This document shows, one piece after another, positions 10,312 through 19,322 of a stretch of 64,000 nucleotides of DNA (positions are counted from its first letter, which is position 1; every line of letters begins with the position of its first letter). A model generated the notes under the pieces. The model saw only the letters and a program-made list of their open reading frames with translations, was not told the origin of the DNA and searched no databases. The stretch comes from Planctomycetota bacterium. GTDB taxonomy: Bacteria; Planctomycetota; Phycisphaerae; Phycisphaerales; UBA5793. The position numbers and the translations under genes were made by a program. Location: the NCBI GenBank assembly GCA_963205185.1, contig CAUJHZ010000076.1, forward strand, positions 205,157 through 269,156. The letters are read 5' to 3'.

Positions 10312-10785
10312 ATGGTTGAACCGAGCAAGCCAATCAGTGATGCGGAACTCGAAGTCCTCAAGCAGTTGTGGGACAGCCCCGGCGGCGCCACCGTCCGCGC
10401 CCTGCACGAGTCGCTCCGCGCGGCCGGTCGCGACTGGGCCTACACCACCGTGCAGACGCTGCTGCAGCGCCTCGAGGAAAAGGGCTGCATCCGCAAGGAC
10501 TCCTCCGAGCGGGCCCACATCTTCAAGGCCGCGGTCTCGCGCGAAGACCTGCTGGGCAGCCAGCTCGATGACCTCATGCAGCGGCTGTGCGAGGGCCAGG
10601 CCTCTCCCCTGCTGCTTTCGCTCGTCCAGCGGCGCTCGCTGTCGTCGCAGGACATCAGCGAACTGCGCCACCTGCTCAAACAGATGGAGCACGAGTCGCC
10701 GCGCGATGAGGCGGCCGCGCCGCCTCCGCTGAGCCGCTCGCGCAAGCGGCGGCGGCGCGGCGGGCGCGATGAGCCGCGCGCCTGA
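10312..10785 (+). CDS. BlaI/MecI-family transcriptional repressor
   Basis: 157 residues. The N-terminal winged helix has the family pattern: ISDAELEVLKQLWDSPGGATV, then DWAYTTVQTLLQRLEEKGCI and an IFKAAVSRED wing and linker. This matches BlaI/MecI repressors, in which a membrane M56 protease triggers repressor loss. The C-terminal tail is very basic (SRSRKRRRRGGRDEPRA) and longer than usual. The M56 protease gene follows 58 bases downstream, giving the standard regulator-sensor pair. No beta-lactamase lies nearby, so the regulon is unlikely to be classical penicillin resistance. Two operator-like dyads lie 54-106 bases upstream of the start. Confidence 0.9.
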   Translation: MVEPSKPISDAELEVLKQLWDSPGGATVRALHESLRAAGRDWAYTTVQTLLQRLEEKGCIRKDSSERAHIFKAAVSREDLLGSQLDDLMQRLCEGQASPLLLSLVQRRSLSSQDISELRHLLKQMEHESPRDEAAAPPPLSRSRKRRRRGGRDEPRA

Positions 10786-10843
10786 ACGCACCAGCATTCA
10801 CACGTCGGGGTGGGAGTCATGCAAGAGAGAGCGGAGTCGAGCC

Positions 10844-13800
10844 ATGCTTGAGTGGATTGTTGAAAACACAGTGATGGCGCTGGTGCTGGCGGCGGGTGTG
10901 TGCATCGCGTGCCGCTTCTTCAAAGCCCGGCCGGCGGTGTGCCACTTCCTCTGGGTGCTCGTGCTCGTGCGGCTGGTCGCGCCGCCGGTTTCGATCACGC
11001 ACTGGCCGCCCGGGCCGATGCGCGAGCGCGTCGCCGGCTTCGTCGATTCGCATTCATCGCAGATCGCGTCTCAATTCGCACACTACCTGTCTCTTTCGGG
11101 AGGAGCGCTGCGTGCTGACAACCGCTCCGTCAGCGCAGGTTCCGCAGCGCCGGTTCAACCCAACCCCATTGAACCGGCGCTGCTCCCGGAAGAACAGACC
11201 GCACCGGCTGGGCAAACCGCTTCGACCCGACTTGAGGGCGAAACCACATCGACCGGGCCGGCGTCGCGCCTGACCCCGTCCGCACAGCCTTCGCCGCCGG
11301 AAAAGTCCAACGCCTCCCAATACGCCACCAGCACCTGGAGCAGCGCTCCCGAGGCGCCAGCGCCTCGATCAGACAGCGCTGAGCCTGGCGAGCCGATGGC
11401 GTCTGAGATGACGCTCGCGGAAATGAAGCGCGAGCAGGTCGCCTGGAAGGAACTCTACGCAGATAAGAAGATGCTCCACGCCGCGGCCGGCGATGCGGAG
11501 AACGCACTTGGCCTGTCGCCCTCGGCCGCGCGCTCACTGCGCGCCGCAGGTTTCGTTCTGGTGGCGCTCTGGGTTCTGGGCGCGCTGATCGCGCTCGCAG
11601 TTCACGTTCGCCGCATTGCCCGCTTTCACGCGGCCGTACAGCAAGCGCCGATGGCGCCGCCGTGGCTGGCAGGCCGCGTCGATCGCCTCGCGGATGATCT
11701 TGGCCTTGCGACGCCGGCTGTGCGCCTGATGCGCGGCCTGAGTTCGCCCGTGATCTGGGGATTCGGCGCGCCCACGCTGCTCTGGCCGGCCGATGAGGCC
11801 GCGCTGGTGCGGCGCGATGCGCAGCGCTGCGATGGCATCATCGTCCACGAATTGGCGCACCTGCGCCGCCGCGACCACTGGCTGGCGTGGTTCGAGATCT
11901 TCGCGGTCTCGCTGCTCTGGTGGCATCCGCTGGCGCATGTCGCCTGCCGCCGGCTGCACGAATACGCCGACCTCGCGTGCGACTCCTGGGTCGTGTCGAT
12001 GCTTCCGACGCACCGCGGCCTCTACGCCGCGTCGATCGTGGACCTGATTGAACAACTTTCGACGGCTCCCCGGGCAGCATTGGCGCTGGGGGTGGGGACT
12101 TCGTCACGTCGCTCCCTGGTTGAAAGGAGACTGATCATGATCGTGAAAGAACGGACGGTATGTCGGCTGTCGCCCGCGGCGGCCCTGGCCGCGCTACTGG
12201 GCGTGGCGGCGCTGGTGCCTTCGTGGGCCGGCGGCGCCACGGGCTGGCTCGCGCCCCCGGCCGAGGTCAGCCTCGACCCGGCCATCGCGCCGCAGCACAC
12301 CGATGCCATCCGCGAGGCGATCCTCAAGCGCCGGGCCGAGACCTATTACAACAGCAAGGACTGGCAGCGCGCTGCCGGCGCTTACGAGTCCATCCTGCAG
12401 GCCGAGCCGAACAATGCCCACGCCGCGAACCGCCTGTCCTACTGCCTCATCGGCTTGGGCGAACTGGAGCGCGCCCAGCGCCTGCTTGAGCAGCAGATCG
12501 AGAAGGGCCGCGAGCCGGCGATCTCGCACTACAACCTCGCGTGCGTGCTCGCGCGGCGAGGGCAGAGCGACGCGGCCTTCGAACAACTCACCGCCGCCGT
12601 CAAATACGGCTTTGACCAGCTCGAACTCGTCAATACCGATACCGATCTCGACGCGCTGCGCGATGATGACCGCTTCCGCGCCCTGGCCGGCGATGTGAAC
12701 TTCGTCGATTCGCTTCAGAAGCAGGGCCAGCAGGCCATCAACGACGAAGACTGGGCAGGCGCGGCGGTCCACTTCGGCAAACTTGCCAGACTTGCGCCCA
12801 ATGACGGCCAGGCGCAGCACATGCTCAGTTACGCCAGCATCCTCGCCAGCCGCGACGCCGGCAGCGATGCGAAGCGCGATGAGTACCTCGCTGCGGCGCG
12901 GGCGGCGCAGGCGAGGCAGATCGAACTCGGACATCTTCCCGGCGTGGGGCACTACAACGCCGCATGCGTGGATGCGATCCAGGGCCGCGTCGATTCCGGC
13001 CTGGATCACCTTGCCGCGTCGATCGATCTTGGTTTCCGCAATTTCGAATTGATGCGCGAAGACCCCGATCTCGATGGCCTTCGAGGCAGCGGACGATTCG
13101 ACGATCTTCTTGCTTCAGTCGAGAATGCGCCGGAGCCGAAACAGGAGATCGCAGATGCGATCGACGCCGGCGACCATCAGCGCGCTGCGGAACTGCTCGC
13201 CACCGCCGACAAGATGCTCGATTCGGCCGGTGACCTGTCCTGGTCGCTCGGCTACGCCCAGTTCGGCGATGGCGAGTATGCGCAGGCGGAGGAGTCCTTC
13301 GTTCGCGCTCTGCAGCGCGGCCACGACGCCGGCGATGCGGTCTACAACCTCGCATGCTGCCAGGCCCGGCAGGGTCGCACCGCAGCGGCGCTGGGCTACC
13401 TTGAAGCGGCCGTACAAGCGGGATACCTCGACGCCGAACACATGGAGGGCGATGAAGATCTCGCCTCCCTCCGCGGCGAGAAGCGCTTCCAAGACATCAT
13501 CAACCTCGCCAACGATTCGCGCGTGCTGCAGAACTTCGGCGCTGCGGACTGGAACCACCTGCTGAGCCAGTCTGAGAAGCAGATCGCCAAGGACTCGACC
13601 AACGGAGGCGCGCACCTGCGGCAGGGATGGGCTCTGCTTCGCCTCGGCCGGTATGAAGAGGCACGCGCATCCTTCGCGCGGCAAAGCGAACTCGGCTTTG
13701 CCCCGTCGATCGGCTCGTACAACATCGCCTGTTGCGAGACGGCGCTGGGCCGGCACGACCGCGCCATCGAAATCCTCGCCCAGCTCGCGACGCAGGACCA

Positions 13801-14008
13801 CGGCGGGATCCTCAACGCCGAGTTCGTGAATACCGACCCGGACCTCAAGGCGCTCCGCAACCATCCGCGCTTCAAGGAGATCGTCGCCGCGTTTGAAAAG
13901 CACGACGAGCAGATGGACAAGACGGTGCGCGTCGAGAGCCACGACGGCTCGCACGAGGTGAACTGGGAGGTGCCGAAGGAAGCGGAGCACGACGAGCCGG
14001 CCCGCTGA
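10844..14008 (+). CDS. M56 (BlaR1-like) membrane metalloprotease with C-terminal TPR-like repeats
   Basis: About 1054 residues. N-terminal membrane helices (MLEWIVENTVMALVLAAGVC) precede a Pro/Ser-rich loop, more helices, then the M56 catalytic motif IIVHELAHLRRRDHW with HExxH at 335-339 and a downstream EYADLACD. A helix near residue 450 (AALAALLGVAALVPSWAGG) leads to about 600 residues of repeats. At least four contain 'YNxAC...G+...ALxxLxxAVxxGF...DxDLxxLRxxxRF', resembling the TPR end-of-group type. No penicillin-binding transpeptidase domain is present, so the signal is probably not a beta-lactam. The ATG at 10844 follows GGAG; an in-frame start at 10769 would overlap blaI. Likely role: sense an envelope signal and cleave or inactivate the adjacent repressor. 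Confidence 0.87.
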   Translation: MLEWIVENTVMALVLAAGVCIACRFFKARPAVCHFLWVLVLVRLVAPPVSITHWPPGPMRERVAGFVDSHSSQIASQFAHYLSLSGGALRADNRSVSAGSAAPVQPNPIEPALLPEEQTAPAGQTASTRLEGETTSTGPASRLTPSAQPSPPEKSNASQYATSTWSSAPEAPAPRSDSAEPGEPMASEMTLAEMKREQVAWKELYADKKMLHAAAGDAENALGLSPSAARSLRAAGFVLVALWVLGALIALAVHVRRIARFHAAVQQAPMAPPWLAGRVDRLADDLGLATPAVRLMRGLSSPVIWGFGAPTLLWPADEAALVRRDAQRCDGIIVHELAHLRRRDHWLAWFEIFAVSLLWWHPLAHVACRRLHEYADLACDSWVVSMLPTHRGLYAASIVDLIEQLSTAPRAALALGVGTSSRRSLVERRLIMIVKERTVCRLSPAAALAALLGVAALVPSWAGGATGWLAPPAEVSLDPAIAPQHTDAIREAILKRRAETYYNSKDWQRAAGAYESILQAEPNNAHAANRLSYCLIGLGELERAQRLLEQQIEKGREPAISHYNLACVLARRGQSDAAFEQLTAAVKYGFDQLELVNTDTDLDALRDDDRFRALAGDVNFVDSLQKQGQQAINDEDWAGAAVHFGKLARLAPNDGQAQHMLSYASILASRDAGSDAKRDEYLAAARAAQARQIELGHLPGVGHYNAACVDAIQGRVDSGLDHLAASIDLGFRNFELMREDPDLDGLRGSGRFDDLLASVENAPEPKQEIADAIDAGDHQRAAELLATADKMLDSAGDLSWSLGYAQFGDGEYAQAEESFVRALQRGHDAGDAVYNLACCQARQGRTAAALGYLEAAVQAGYLDAEHMEGDEDLASLRGEKRFQDIINLANDSRVLQNFGAADWNHLLSQSEKQIAKDSTNGGAHLRQGWALLRLGRYEEARASFARQSELGFAPSIGSYNIACCETALGRHDRAIEILAQLATQDHGGILNAEFVNTDPDLKALRNHPRFKEIVAAFEKHDEQMDKTVRVESHDGSHEVNWEVPKEAEHDEPAR

Positions 14009-14076
14009 AACCGCATCCATGCCTGCACGCAGGTCCGCCACCGCCCCCGGCCGGACCTGCTGATGGAGGAGAGAGA

Positions 14077-14107
14077 AACCGGGCGCCGCGCGGCGCCCGG
14101 TTCTTTT
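14077..14107 (+). terminator. Strong Rho-independent terminator after the M56 gene
   Basis: AACCGGGCGCCG at 14077-14088 pairs perfectly with CGGCGCCCGGTT at 14091-14102, followed by CTTTT. It lies 69 bases past the protease stop. The stretch to 14397 beyond it shows nothing I can call a gene. Confidence 0.85.
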
Positions 14108-14397
14108 CTGCGCGTAATCGCAGCGCGCGTGGCATCCAATGAGAAACGATTGTCCAAAGCCGCCCGGCACAAGCATGCGAAGCGCAAGGCCATGCCGCGC
14201 CGGAAGGTTGCGCATGGTGCGCAAGATCACTTCGTGTGCGTACCGCGAGCACGCACCCAGCACCGCCTCCCCACAGGCACTCCTCGTCTCGGCCTGCGGC
14301 CTCGTCGCATCGCGAAGCGCAGCGCCCGCACGAGCCGCGCCTGTCAGGAAGCGGCGCTCGCCGATCACCAGTCTTCGTAGGACGCTCGCCGTTCCGT

Positions 14398-14820
14398 TCA
14401 GACGAGCTCTTCAGGTTGGCTCATAACCGTTACGCCGCACTCCGGGCATCGCTCGTGCTTCAATCCGCGCAAGTCGTAGCCGCACTGGCGGCAGGCGTTG
14501 GGCGGCGGCGGATATTCGGGCAGGAGCCGGTCCACGAGCGGAACCATGATGATGAACGTCACGATCGTGCCGAGGCTCGCGGCGCTATCGGCCACGGTCT
14601 GCCACAGGACGACGCCCAGCACGATCGGCGGCAGGTAAACCACGCACCACACGAGCCACGCCGCGCGATAGCGCATCATCTCGCAGGTCCACGGCAGAAA
14701 GGCGATGCCCACCAGCGGCGCGCCGCACGGCCCGCCGACGAAGAGCAGCAGCGAGCCGAAGATGTTCGCCAGAAGAATGAACGCCGTGCTCGAATACCGC
14801 GGCGGGTCGCTGACGTTCAT
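14398..14820 (-). CDS. Small membrane protein with C-terminal CGYDLRG zinc ribbon
   Basis: 140 residues. Three or four hydrophobic segments (FILLANIFGSLLLFVGG, AAWLVWCVVYLPPIVLGVVL, GTIVTFIIMVPLVDRLL) are followed by a four-cysteine zinc ribbon, CRQCGYDLRGLKHERCPECG, at about 109-128. The ribbon matches that in the duplicated genes at 7198-10010, but here it is at the C-terminal end, facing the cytoplasm if the topology is as usual. The start ATG at 14820 has GGGAGAG upstream. It is the last gene of a minus-strand series beginning with plsC and lies 33 bases after nuoH. Function unknown. Confidence 0.75.
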   Translation of the reverse strand: MNVSDPPRYSSTAFILLANIFGSLLLFVGGPCGAPLVGIAFLPWTCEMMRYRAAWLVWCVVYLPPIVLGVVLWQTVADSAASLGTIVTFIIMVPLVDRLLPEYPPPPNACRQCGYDLRGLKHERCPECGVTVMSQPEELV

Positions 14821-14853
14821 GGGGATCGCGACTCTCCCGCGCAGAATGCCTGA

Positions 14854-16089
14854 TCACCCCTGCGGCGCGTAGAACCGCGAGCCGAGGATGCGGACTTTCT
14901 CATTGCTGCTGCGGGTCCTGGGCAGCATCGGCTGGGCGAAGTAGATGGCGCCGCCGATCACGATGTTCATCGCCAGCATCCACCACCACTGCGTCAGGCC
15001 GAGGTACACGAGCACCGAAGTGCCCACCAGCAGCAGCGCCGAGAGCGGAATGAGCATCCGCCACGCCAGGTTCATGAGCTGGTCATAGCGGAAACGCGGC
15101 AGCGTCCAGCGCACCACGATCATGAAGGTGATGAGCAGCCCCACCTTGGCGGCGAAGGCGATCACCTTGAGCAGCACCGCGATCAACCCGCCCGCCACCG
15201 GCTGCGGGATGAAGGGCAGCAGATGCCAACCGCCAAGAAACAGCACGGCAAAGATCGCGCTGCTCGTGATCATGTGACCGTACTCGGCGAAGAAGAACAG
15301 GGCCCACTTCATCGCGGCGTATTCGGTGTGGTACCCGCCGACGAGTTCCTGCTCGGCCTCGGCAAGATCGAAAGGCGAGCGGTTCGCCTCGGCGAGCATG
15401 GCGACGAAACAGATCACCGCCGCGAGAGGATGCGCAATGAGAAACCACGCCCCCGCGCTCTGTGATTCGATGATCGCATCGGGTCGCAGCGAGCCGGTGC
15501 TGAGCAGCACGATGAGGATCGCCACGCCCAGGGGGATCTCGTAACTGATCATCTGCGCGCCGGCGCGCAGGCCGCCGAGGAACGCGTACTTGCTGTTGGA
15601 CGCCCAGCCGCCGAGCACCACGCCGTAGACGCCGATGCTGGCCGTGGCGATGACGTACACGATGCCGACGCTGACATTGCCGGCGGCGGCGACATGCACG
15701 CGAGCCGGCTCGATGACCGCCCCGCCGATGATCGGCAGCCAGCCCCAGAGCGTCATTCCCGGGAAATTCCACTGGCCACCCCACGGCACGATGGCCCAGC
15801 CGATCAGCGCCGGGATGATGATGAACGCCGGGGCGAGGATGAACAGCCTGCGGTCCACCTGGCCGGGGTTGAAGTCTTCCTTGAAGAAGAGTTTGACGCC
15901 GTCGGCCAGGGGCTGGAGCAGCCCGGCGGGGCCGACGCGGTTGGGCCCGATGCGATCCTGAATCCACGAGACGACCTTGCGCTCCCACAGGATGAGGTAC
16001 GCAATGACGCCCTGGATCGCGCCGAAGACGACGAGACAGACGATGACGCTGACGAACACCTGGGCCGGAATCGAATCGATGTGCGGCAT
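14854..16089 (-). CDS. nuoH: NADH-quinone oxidoreductase subunit H
   Basis: 411 residues, a polytopic membrane protein of respiratory complex I that lines the quinone site at the junction of the membrane and peripheral arms. Family signatures are clear: ERKVVSWIQDRIGPNRVGP near residue 36, LADGVKLFFKED, and the PFDLAEAEQELVGGYHTEY loop near residue 240. About eight membrane segments are visible. It stands apart from other nuo genes: manC is upstream and a zinc-ribbon protein downstream, so the rest of complex I must lie elsewhere. An upstream start is not needed; ATG at 16089 is followed directly by a hydrophobic helix. Confidence 0.95.
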   Translation of the reverse strand: MPHIDSIPAQVFVSVIVCLVVFGAIQGVIAYLILWERKVVSWIQDRIGPNRVGPAGLLQPLADGVKLFFKEDFNPGQVDRRLFILAPAFIIIPALIGWAIVPWGGQWNFPGMTLWGWLPIIGGAVIEPARVHVAAAGNVSVGIVYVIATASIGVYGVVLGGWASNSKYAFLGGLRAGAQMISYEIPLGVAILIVLLSTGSLRPDAIIESQSAGAWFLIAHPLAAVICFVAMLAEANRSPFDLAEAEQELVGGYHTEYAAMKWALFFFAEYGHMITSSAIFAVLFLGGWHLLPFIPQPVAGGLIAVLLKVIAFAAKVGLLITFMIVVRWTLPRFRYDQLMNLAWRMLIPLSALLLVGTSVLVYLGLTQWWWMLAMNIVIGGAIYFAQPMLPRTRSSNEKVRILGSRFYAPQG

Positions 16090-16167
16090 GGAGGGGCAAT
16101 CCTAACCGCCGGCCGCCCCGTCTCAACTGAGGCGAAATCCGCCATTGCGCGCCCGGCGACCGACAGT

Positions 16168-17244
16168 CTATTGCACGCTCCGGTCCACCATGCCTGCAAT
16201 CGTCTTCACTTTCTCGGCCTGGGAAGCCGGCACGACGAGCGTCGCGTCGGCGGTGCGGACGATGATCAGATTCTCGCAGCCGATTGCGGCGATCGTGTGC
16301 GTGGGGTCGTCGCTCAGGGCGGTCACGCCGCGCGAGTCGATGGTGCGGAGCAGCGCGTTGGTGCGGTTGCCGCGTTCGTCAGCGGGCAAGATCTGAGCCA
16401 AGGCGGGCCAGGAGCCGATGTCGAGCCAGCTCACATCGAGCGGCACGGCGCAGACCGGCGCGCCCGGCTCGCGCGACAGCGGCTCCATAACGCCGAAGTC
16501 CACGCTCGTGCGCGGCAGCGTTGGATACACGCGCTCGAGCACCTCGGCCTGCTGCGGCGTTCCCCAGGCGCGGCCGATCTCGGCCACGCCCGCGGCGATC
16601 TGGGGCTGATGGCGACCGAGCGCGTCCAGAAAGCCGCGGGCCGAGAAGACAAACATCCCGCTGTTCCAGCCATAGCGACCGGACTCGATGAAGGTGCAGG
16701 CCCGCTGCTCATCGGGCTTCTCGGTAAACGAGGTCACGCGGCACGCAGGGGCAAAGCCATCGATGACCTCGCCCTGCTCGATGTATCCGTAGCCCGTCGC
16801 GGGGTAGGTTGGCGTGATGGCGAAAACAACCGCCCGCTGCGGCTGCGCCTCCACCAGCGCCAGGCCGAGTTCGAAGGTGCGCGCGAAGCGGTCGATGGGC
16901 TCGATGAGATGGTCCGCCGTCAGAACGCCAAAGACTGCGTCGGGGTCGCGCGTTGAAAGCACCGCAGCACTGAGTGCGATGGCCGCGCAGGTGTCGCGCC
17001 CCTGCGGCTCGCCGATGTAGTGCGCCGCGTCGGTGAGGCCCGCATCGAGCACGGCTGCGCGCATCGACTCGCCGGCGCAGATGTAAAGCCGGTCTGAATC
17101 GACCAGGGCTTCACCGCGGCGCACGGTAAGTTCGAGCAGACTGCGGCCGCTGACCAGCGGGAGCAGTTGCTTGGGTCGATCGGTTCGGCTCATGGGCCAC
17201 AGCCGCGTGCCCGATCCGCCCGCAATGATGACGACGTGGCGCAT
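16168..17244 (-). CDS. manC: Mannose-1-phosphate guanylyltransferase
   Basis: 358 residues, a nucleotidyltransferase that makes GDP-mannose from mannose-1-phosphate and GTP for polysaccharide and glycoprotein synthesis. The N-terminus IIAGGSGTRLWPMSR with downstream RPKQLLPL is the sugar-nucleotide pyrophosphorylase signature. GVLTADHLIEP matches the D-H metal-binding segment, and FTEKPDEQRA and YGWNSGMFVF are typical of the GMP-pyrophosphorylase type. It is the short form, without the phosphomannose isomerase cupin found in bifunctional ManC/AlgA. The next gene upstream ends 7 bases before it. Confidence 0.92.
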   Translation of the reverse strand: MRHVVIIAGGSGTRLWPMSRTDRPKQLLPLVSGRSLLELTVRRGEALVDSDRLYICAGESMRAAVLDAGLTDAAHYIGEPQGRDTCAAIALSAAVLSTRDPDAVFGVLTADHLIEPIDRFARTFELGLALVEAQPQRAVVFAITPTYPATGYGYIEQGEVIDGFAPACRVTSFTEKPDEQRACTFIESGRYGWNSGMFVFSARGFLDALGRHQPQIAAGVAEIGRAWGTPQQAEVLERVYPTLPRTSVDFGVMEPLSREPGAPVCAVPLDVSWLDIGSWPALAQILPADERGNRTNALLRTIDSRGVTALSDDPTHTIAAIGCENLIIVRTADATLVVPASQAEKVKTIAGMVDRSVQ

Positions 17245-17251
17245 CAGTGAC

Positions 17252-17527
17252 TCACAACTCCGTCAGGTCGCCTTCCTGATCGATCTTTTCATCTTCATAG
17301 GGCGCGGTAAAGCGGCGGTAGAACTCCTGCTGCACGCAGTTGAGCAGGCCGACCACTTCGTTGTGATCGGCGTACCGCATCGATTCGCCGTACACCCGAT
17401 TAATGAGCAGGCTGATGATGTAGTTCATATGCCCCGGCCGCGTCATGCGGTCCTGAGGCACGAGTCGGGCCAGTTCTTCGATGGCGCTCTGGTAGCGGGC
17501 GCGGTCTGTTCGAGCGATGTAGGGCAC
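17252..17527 (-). CDS. Small conserved protein, DUF6899-like
   Basis: 91 residues starting from GTG with an AGAGGAGAGA ribosome-binding site. The sequence MPYIARTDRARYQSAIEELA, then HMNYIISLLINRVYG and EFYRRFTAPYEDEKIDQEGD, resembles the small cytosolic family I recall as DUF6899. It has no membrane segment or signal peptide and no known activity. It sits between ruvA and manC with gaps of 21 and 7 bases, so it is probably co-transcribed with them. Confidence 0.75.
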   Translation of the reverse strand: MPYIARTDRARYQSAIEELARLVPQDRMTRPGHMNYIISLLINRVYGESMRYADHNEVVGLLNCVQQEFYRRFTAPYEDEKIDQEGDLTEL

Positions 17528-17548
17528 CGGGTCTCTCCTCTGCTTGCT

Positions 17549-18178
17549 TCAGCCCGACTTGATTCGAAACGCCGCGGTCACCAGCGCCTGGGCGTCGGCG
17601 ATCTCCGGCTCCAGCGTCAGGGCGCGATCGATCCACTGCACGGCCAGGTGGCGCGGCTCGCCGAGGCGGGTCAGAACGGCCAGCGCATCGTGCGCGATGG
17701 CGCTGCGGCCCGCGTCCTTCACCTCGGCCGTCGAAGCCGGCGCGCCGCCGGCCAGCAGCGGCCGCACCTTCTCATGCAATTCGGCAACGATGGTCTCGGC
17801 GCTCTTGCGGCCGATCTCGGGCAAGGTCTTGAGGGTGTCGAGGTCGCGCGCTGCAATCGCCGCAACGATGGTCCGCGTCGGAAGAGCCATGGCCCGCAGC
17901 GCCTTGCGGTTGCCAATGCCCTTGACCATGATGAACAACTCGAAGAACTCCCGGTCAAGAGGCGACGTGAAGCCGATCAGCCGGGGCAGCATGGTGGTCC
18001 CCTGTCCCTGGGCTTCGAGGTAGTGGAACGTGTCGAAGGACGCCGTCTGGCCGATTCGGCCGTGCAGGCTCTGCAGGTCGGACGCCGGAACGAACAGCTC
18101 GTAGATCATCGTGCCGACGCGCAGGCGCACGCACGGGCCCTCAACGGCGACGATCTCTCCTTCAATGCCGACGATCAT
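17549..18178 (-). CDS. ruvA: Holliday junction branch migration protein RuvA
   Basis: 209 residues. MIVGIEGEIVAVEG opens the N-terminal OB fold. Two helix-hairpin-helix motifs follow (FIMVKGIGNRKALRAM and LKTLPEIGRKSAETIVAEL), and a C-terminal domain III (ALTLEPEIADAQALVTAAFR) contacts RuvB. It binds four-way junctions and loads the RuvB motor. I began at the ATG at 18178, which fits the family N-terminus. The gene overlaps the end of plsC by 17 bases. ruvB and ruvC are not in the window. Confidence 0.93.
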   Translation of the reverse strand: MIVGIEGEIVAVEGPCVRLRVGTMIYELFVPASDLQSLHGRIGQTASFDTFHYLEAQGQGTTMLPRLIGFTSPLDREFFELFIMVKGIGNRKALRAMALPTRTIVAAIAARDLDTLKTLPEIGRKSAETIVAELHEKVRPLLAGGAPASTAEVKDAGRSAIAHDALAVLTRLGEPRHLAVQWIDRALTLEPEIADAQALVTAAFRIKSG

Positions 18179-18962
18179 GTGCCGACATCGTAGGGCGGGC
18201 AGGACTCGTTTCGCCGGATCCAGTTCGCGGCGTCTCAAGCGAATCGTCGGCATTCACCTCGCTGGTCGGCCAGCCCGACATCGACGCGATGCGGTCGCGG
18301 ATCTGCCGCGTGATTTCGGCCGCGTCAGTGACGCCATCAAAGCGCATGACCGGGCCGAACTCGACGCGGGCCCGGCCGCGCGTGTAGAGGCTGGCCATGG
18401 CAGCGTCAACCTTGGGAGTGCCGCTGATCCAGACGGGCACGACGGAAGCACCGGTCCGGGCCACGAGGAAGCCGACTCCGCTGTGGAACCGCCGGAGCGT
18501 CTCAGGCGGCCGCTCGATACCGCCTTCGGGGAAGATGCCGATCACTCCGCCCCCACGAAGGTGGCGCAGCGCTTCGCGCGTTGAGGCGAGGTCCCGGCCA
18601 TCGCGCTCGACGAGGATGATGCGGCCGTAGCGGGTGAACCAGTCCACCGCGCCGCGATTCATTTCGCGCATCATCATCCAGCGAACCTCGAACGGGCAGC
18701 CGGCCTGAATGAGGATCGGGTCCGCAGCGCCGGTGTGGTTGGAGACGATCAGCAGCGGGCGATCGGCCGCCGGCAGCGATTCTGCTCCGTCGTACCGGGT
18801 CCGGTGCACGACCCGCGCGAAGAGCCGAAACACGATCCAGACAAGCAGGCCCGACCAGGTCGGCCTGGGGCCGGCCCGCCGCAGCGTATCGAGTCGATGG
18901 GCGGCGCCGACGCTCAGCGCGATGAACAGGAGAGCCAGCACCACCGCCAGTTCGGGACGCAT
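18162..18962 (-). CDS. plsC: 1-acyl-sn-glycerol-3-phosphate acyltransferase
   Basis: About 266 residues. An N-terminal membrane anchor (LAVVLALLFIALSVGAA) is followed by the catalytic NHTGAAD (HX4D) near residue 77 and FPEGG near 146, the hallmarks of the LPLAT/PlsC family. It transfers acyl groups to lysophosphatidic acid at the cytoplasmic face of the inner membrane. The C-terminal ~40 residues are polar and low in conservation (SVNADD-like, TGSGETSPARPTMSA). The start is ATG 18962 or the GTG three bases upstream. It is the first gene of the minus-strand series reading through ruvA, the small protein, manC and nuoH. Confidence 0.9.
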   Translation of the reverse strand: MRPELAVVLALLFIALSVGAAHRLDTLRRAGPRPTWSGLLVWIVFRLFARVVHRTRYDGAESLPAADRPLLIVSNHTGAADPILIQAGCPFEVRWMMMREMNRGAVDWFTRYGRIILVERDGRDLASTREALRHLRGGGVIGIFPEGGIERPPETLRRFHSGVGFLVARTGASVVPVWISGTPKVDAAMASLYTRGRARVEFGPVMRFDGVTDAAEITRQIRDRIASMSGWPTSEVNADDSLETPRTGSGETSPARPTMSAHDRRH

Positions 18963-19322
18963 CACAAGCAGAGAATCGGCAGCCGCCGGCGGAAGTCAAC
19001 ACCTCCGGGCTGCAATCGCGGCCCGACGCGGCGAATACCGCCAGATCGGGCCGATGGGCGCATCCGGAGGAAGGGCGGCGCCTGCGGGAGTCCGCCCGAT
19101 TCAGATCGCTCCGGTGCATGGTGCACCGTTTCCTTCGCGGACCCGGGTCGTCGCGTGACGATTCGGGTCCATTTTTCTGCGCACGATCCGCCCCGGAGGA
19201 TTACGATCACTTGAGCCTTTCGGGCTGCGCGACTAACCTGTCGGAGTTTAGAGCCATTTCATCGGACCCCGCCATGCGTACGGCCCGTCCCATGCCTGCA
19301 ACGCCCCCCAACAGGGAGACTC
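18963..19322. promoter_or_regulatory. Divergent plsC-carB intergenic region with possible carB promoter
   Basis: The 360-base stretch separates two divergent genes. TTGAGC at 19211-19216 and TAACCT at 19234-19239, with a 17-base spacer, could be the sigma-70 promoter of carB. A GGGAG ribosome-binding site stands just before the carB ATG. I see no riboswitch or small gene in the rest. No plsC promoter could be picked out. Confidence 0.4.
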
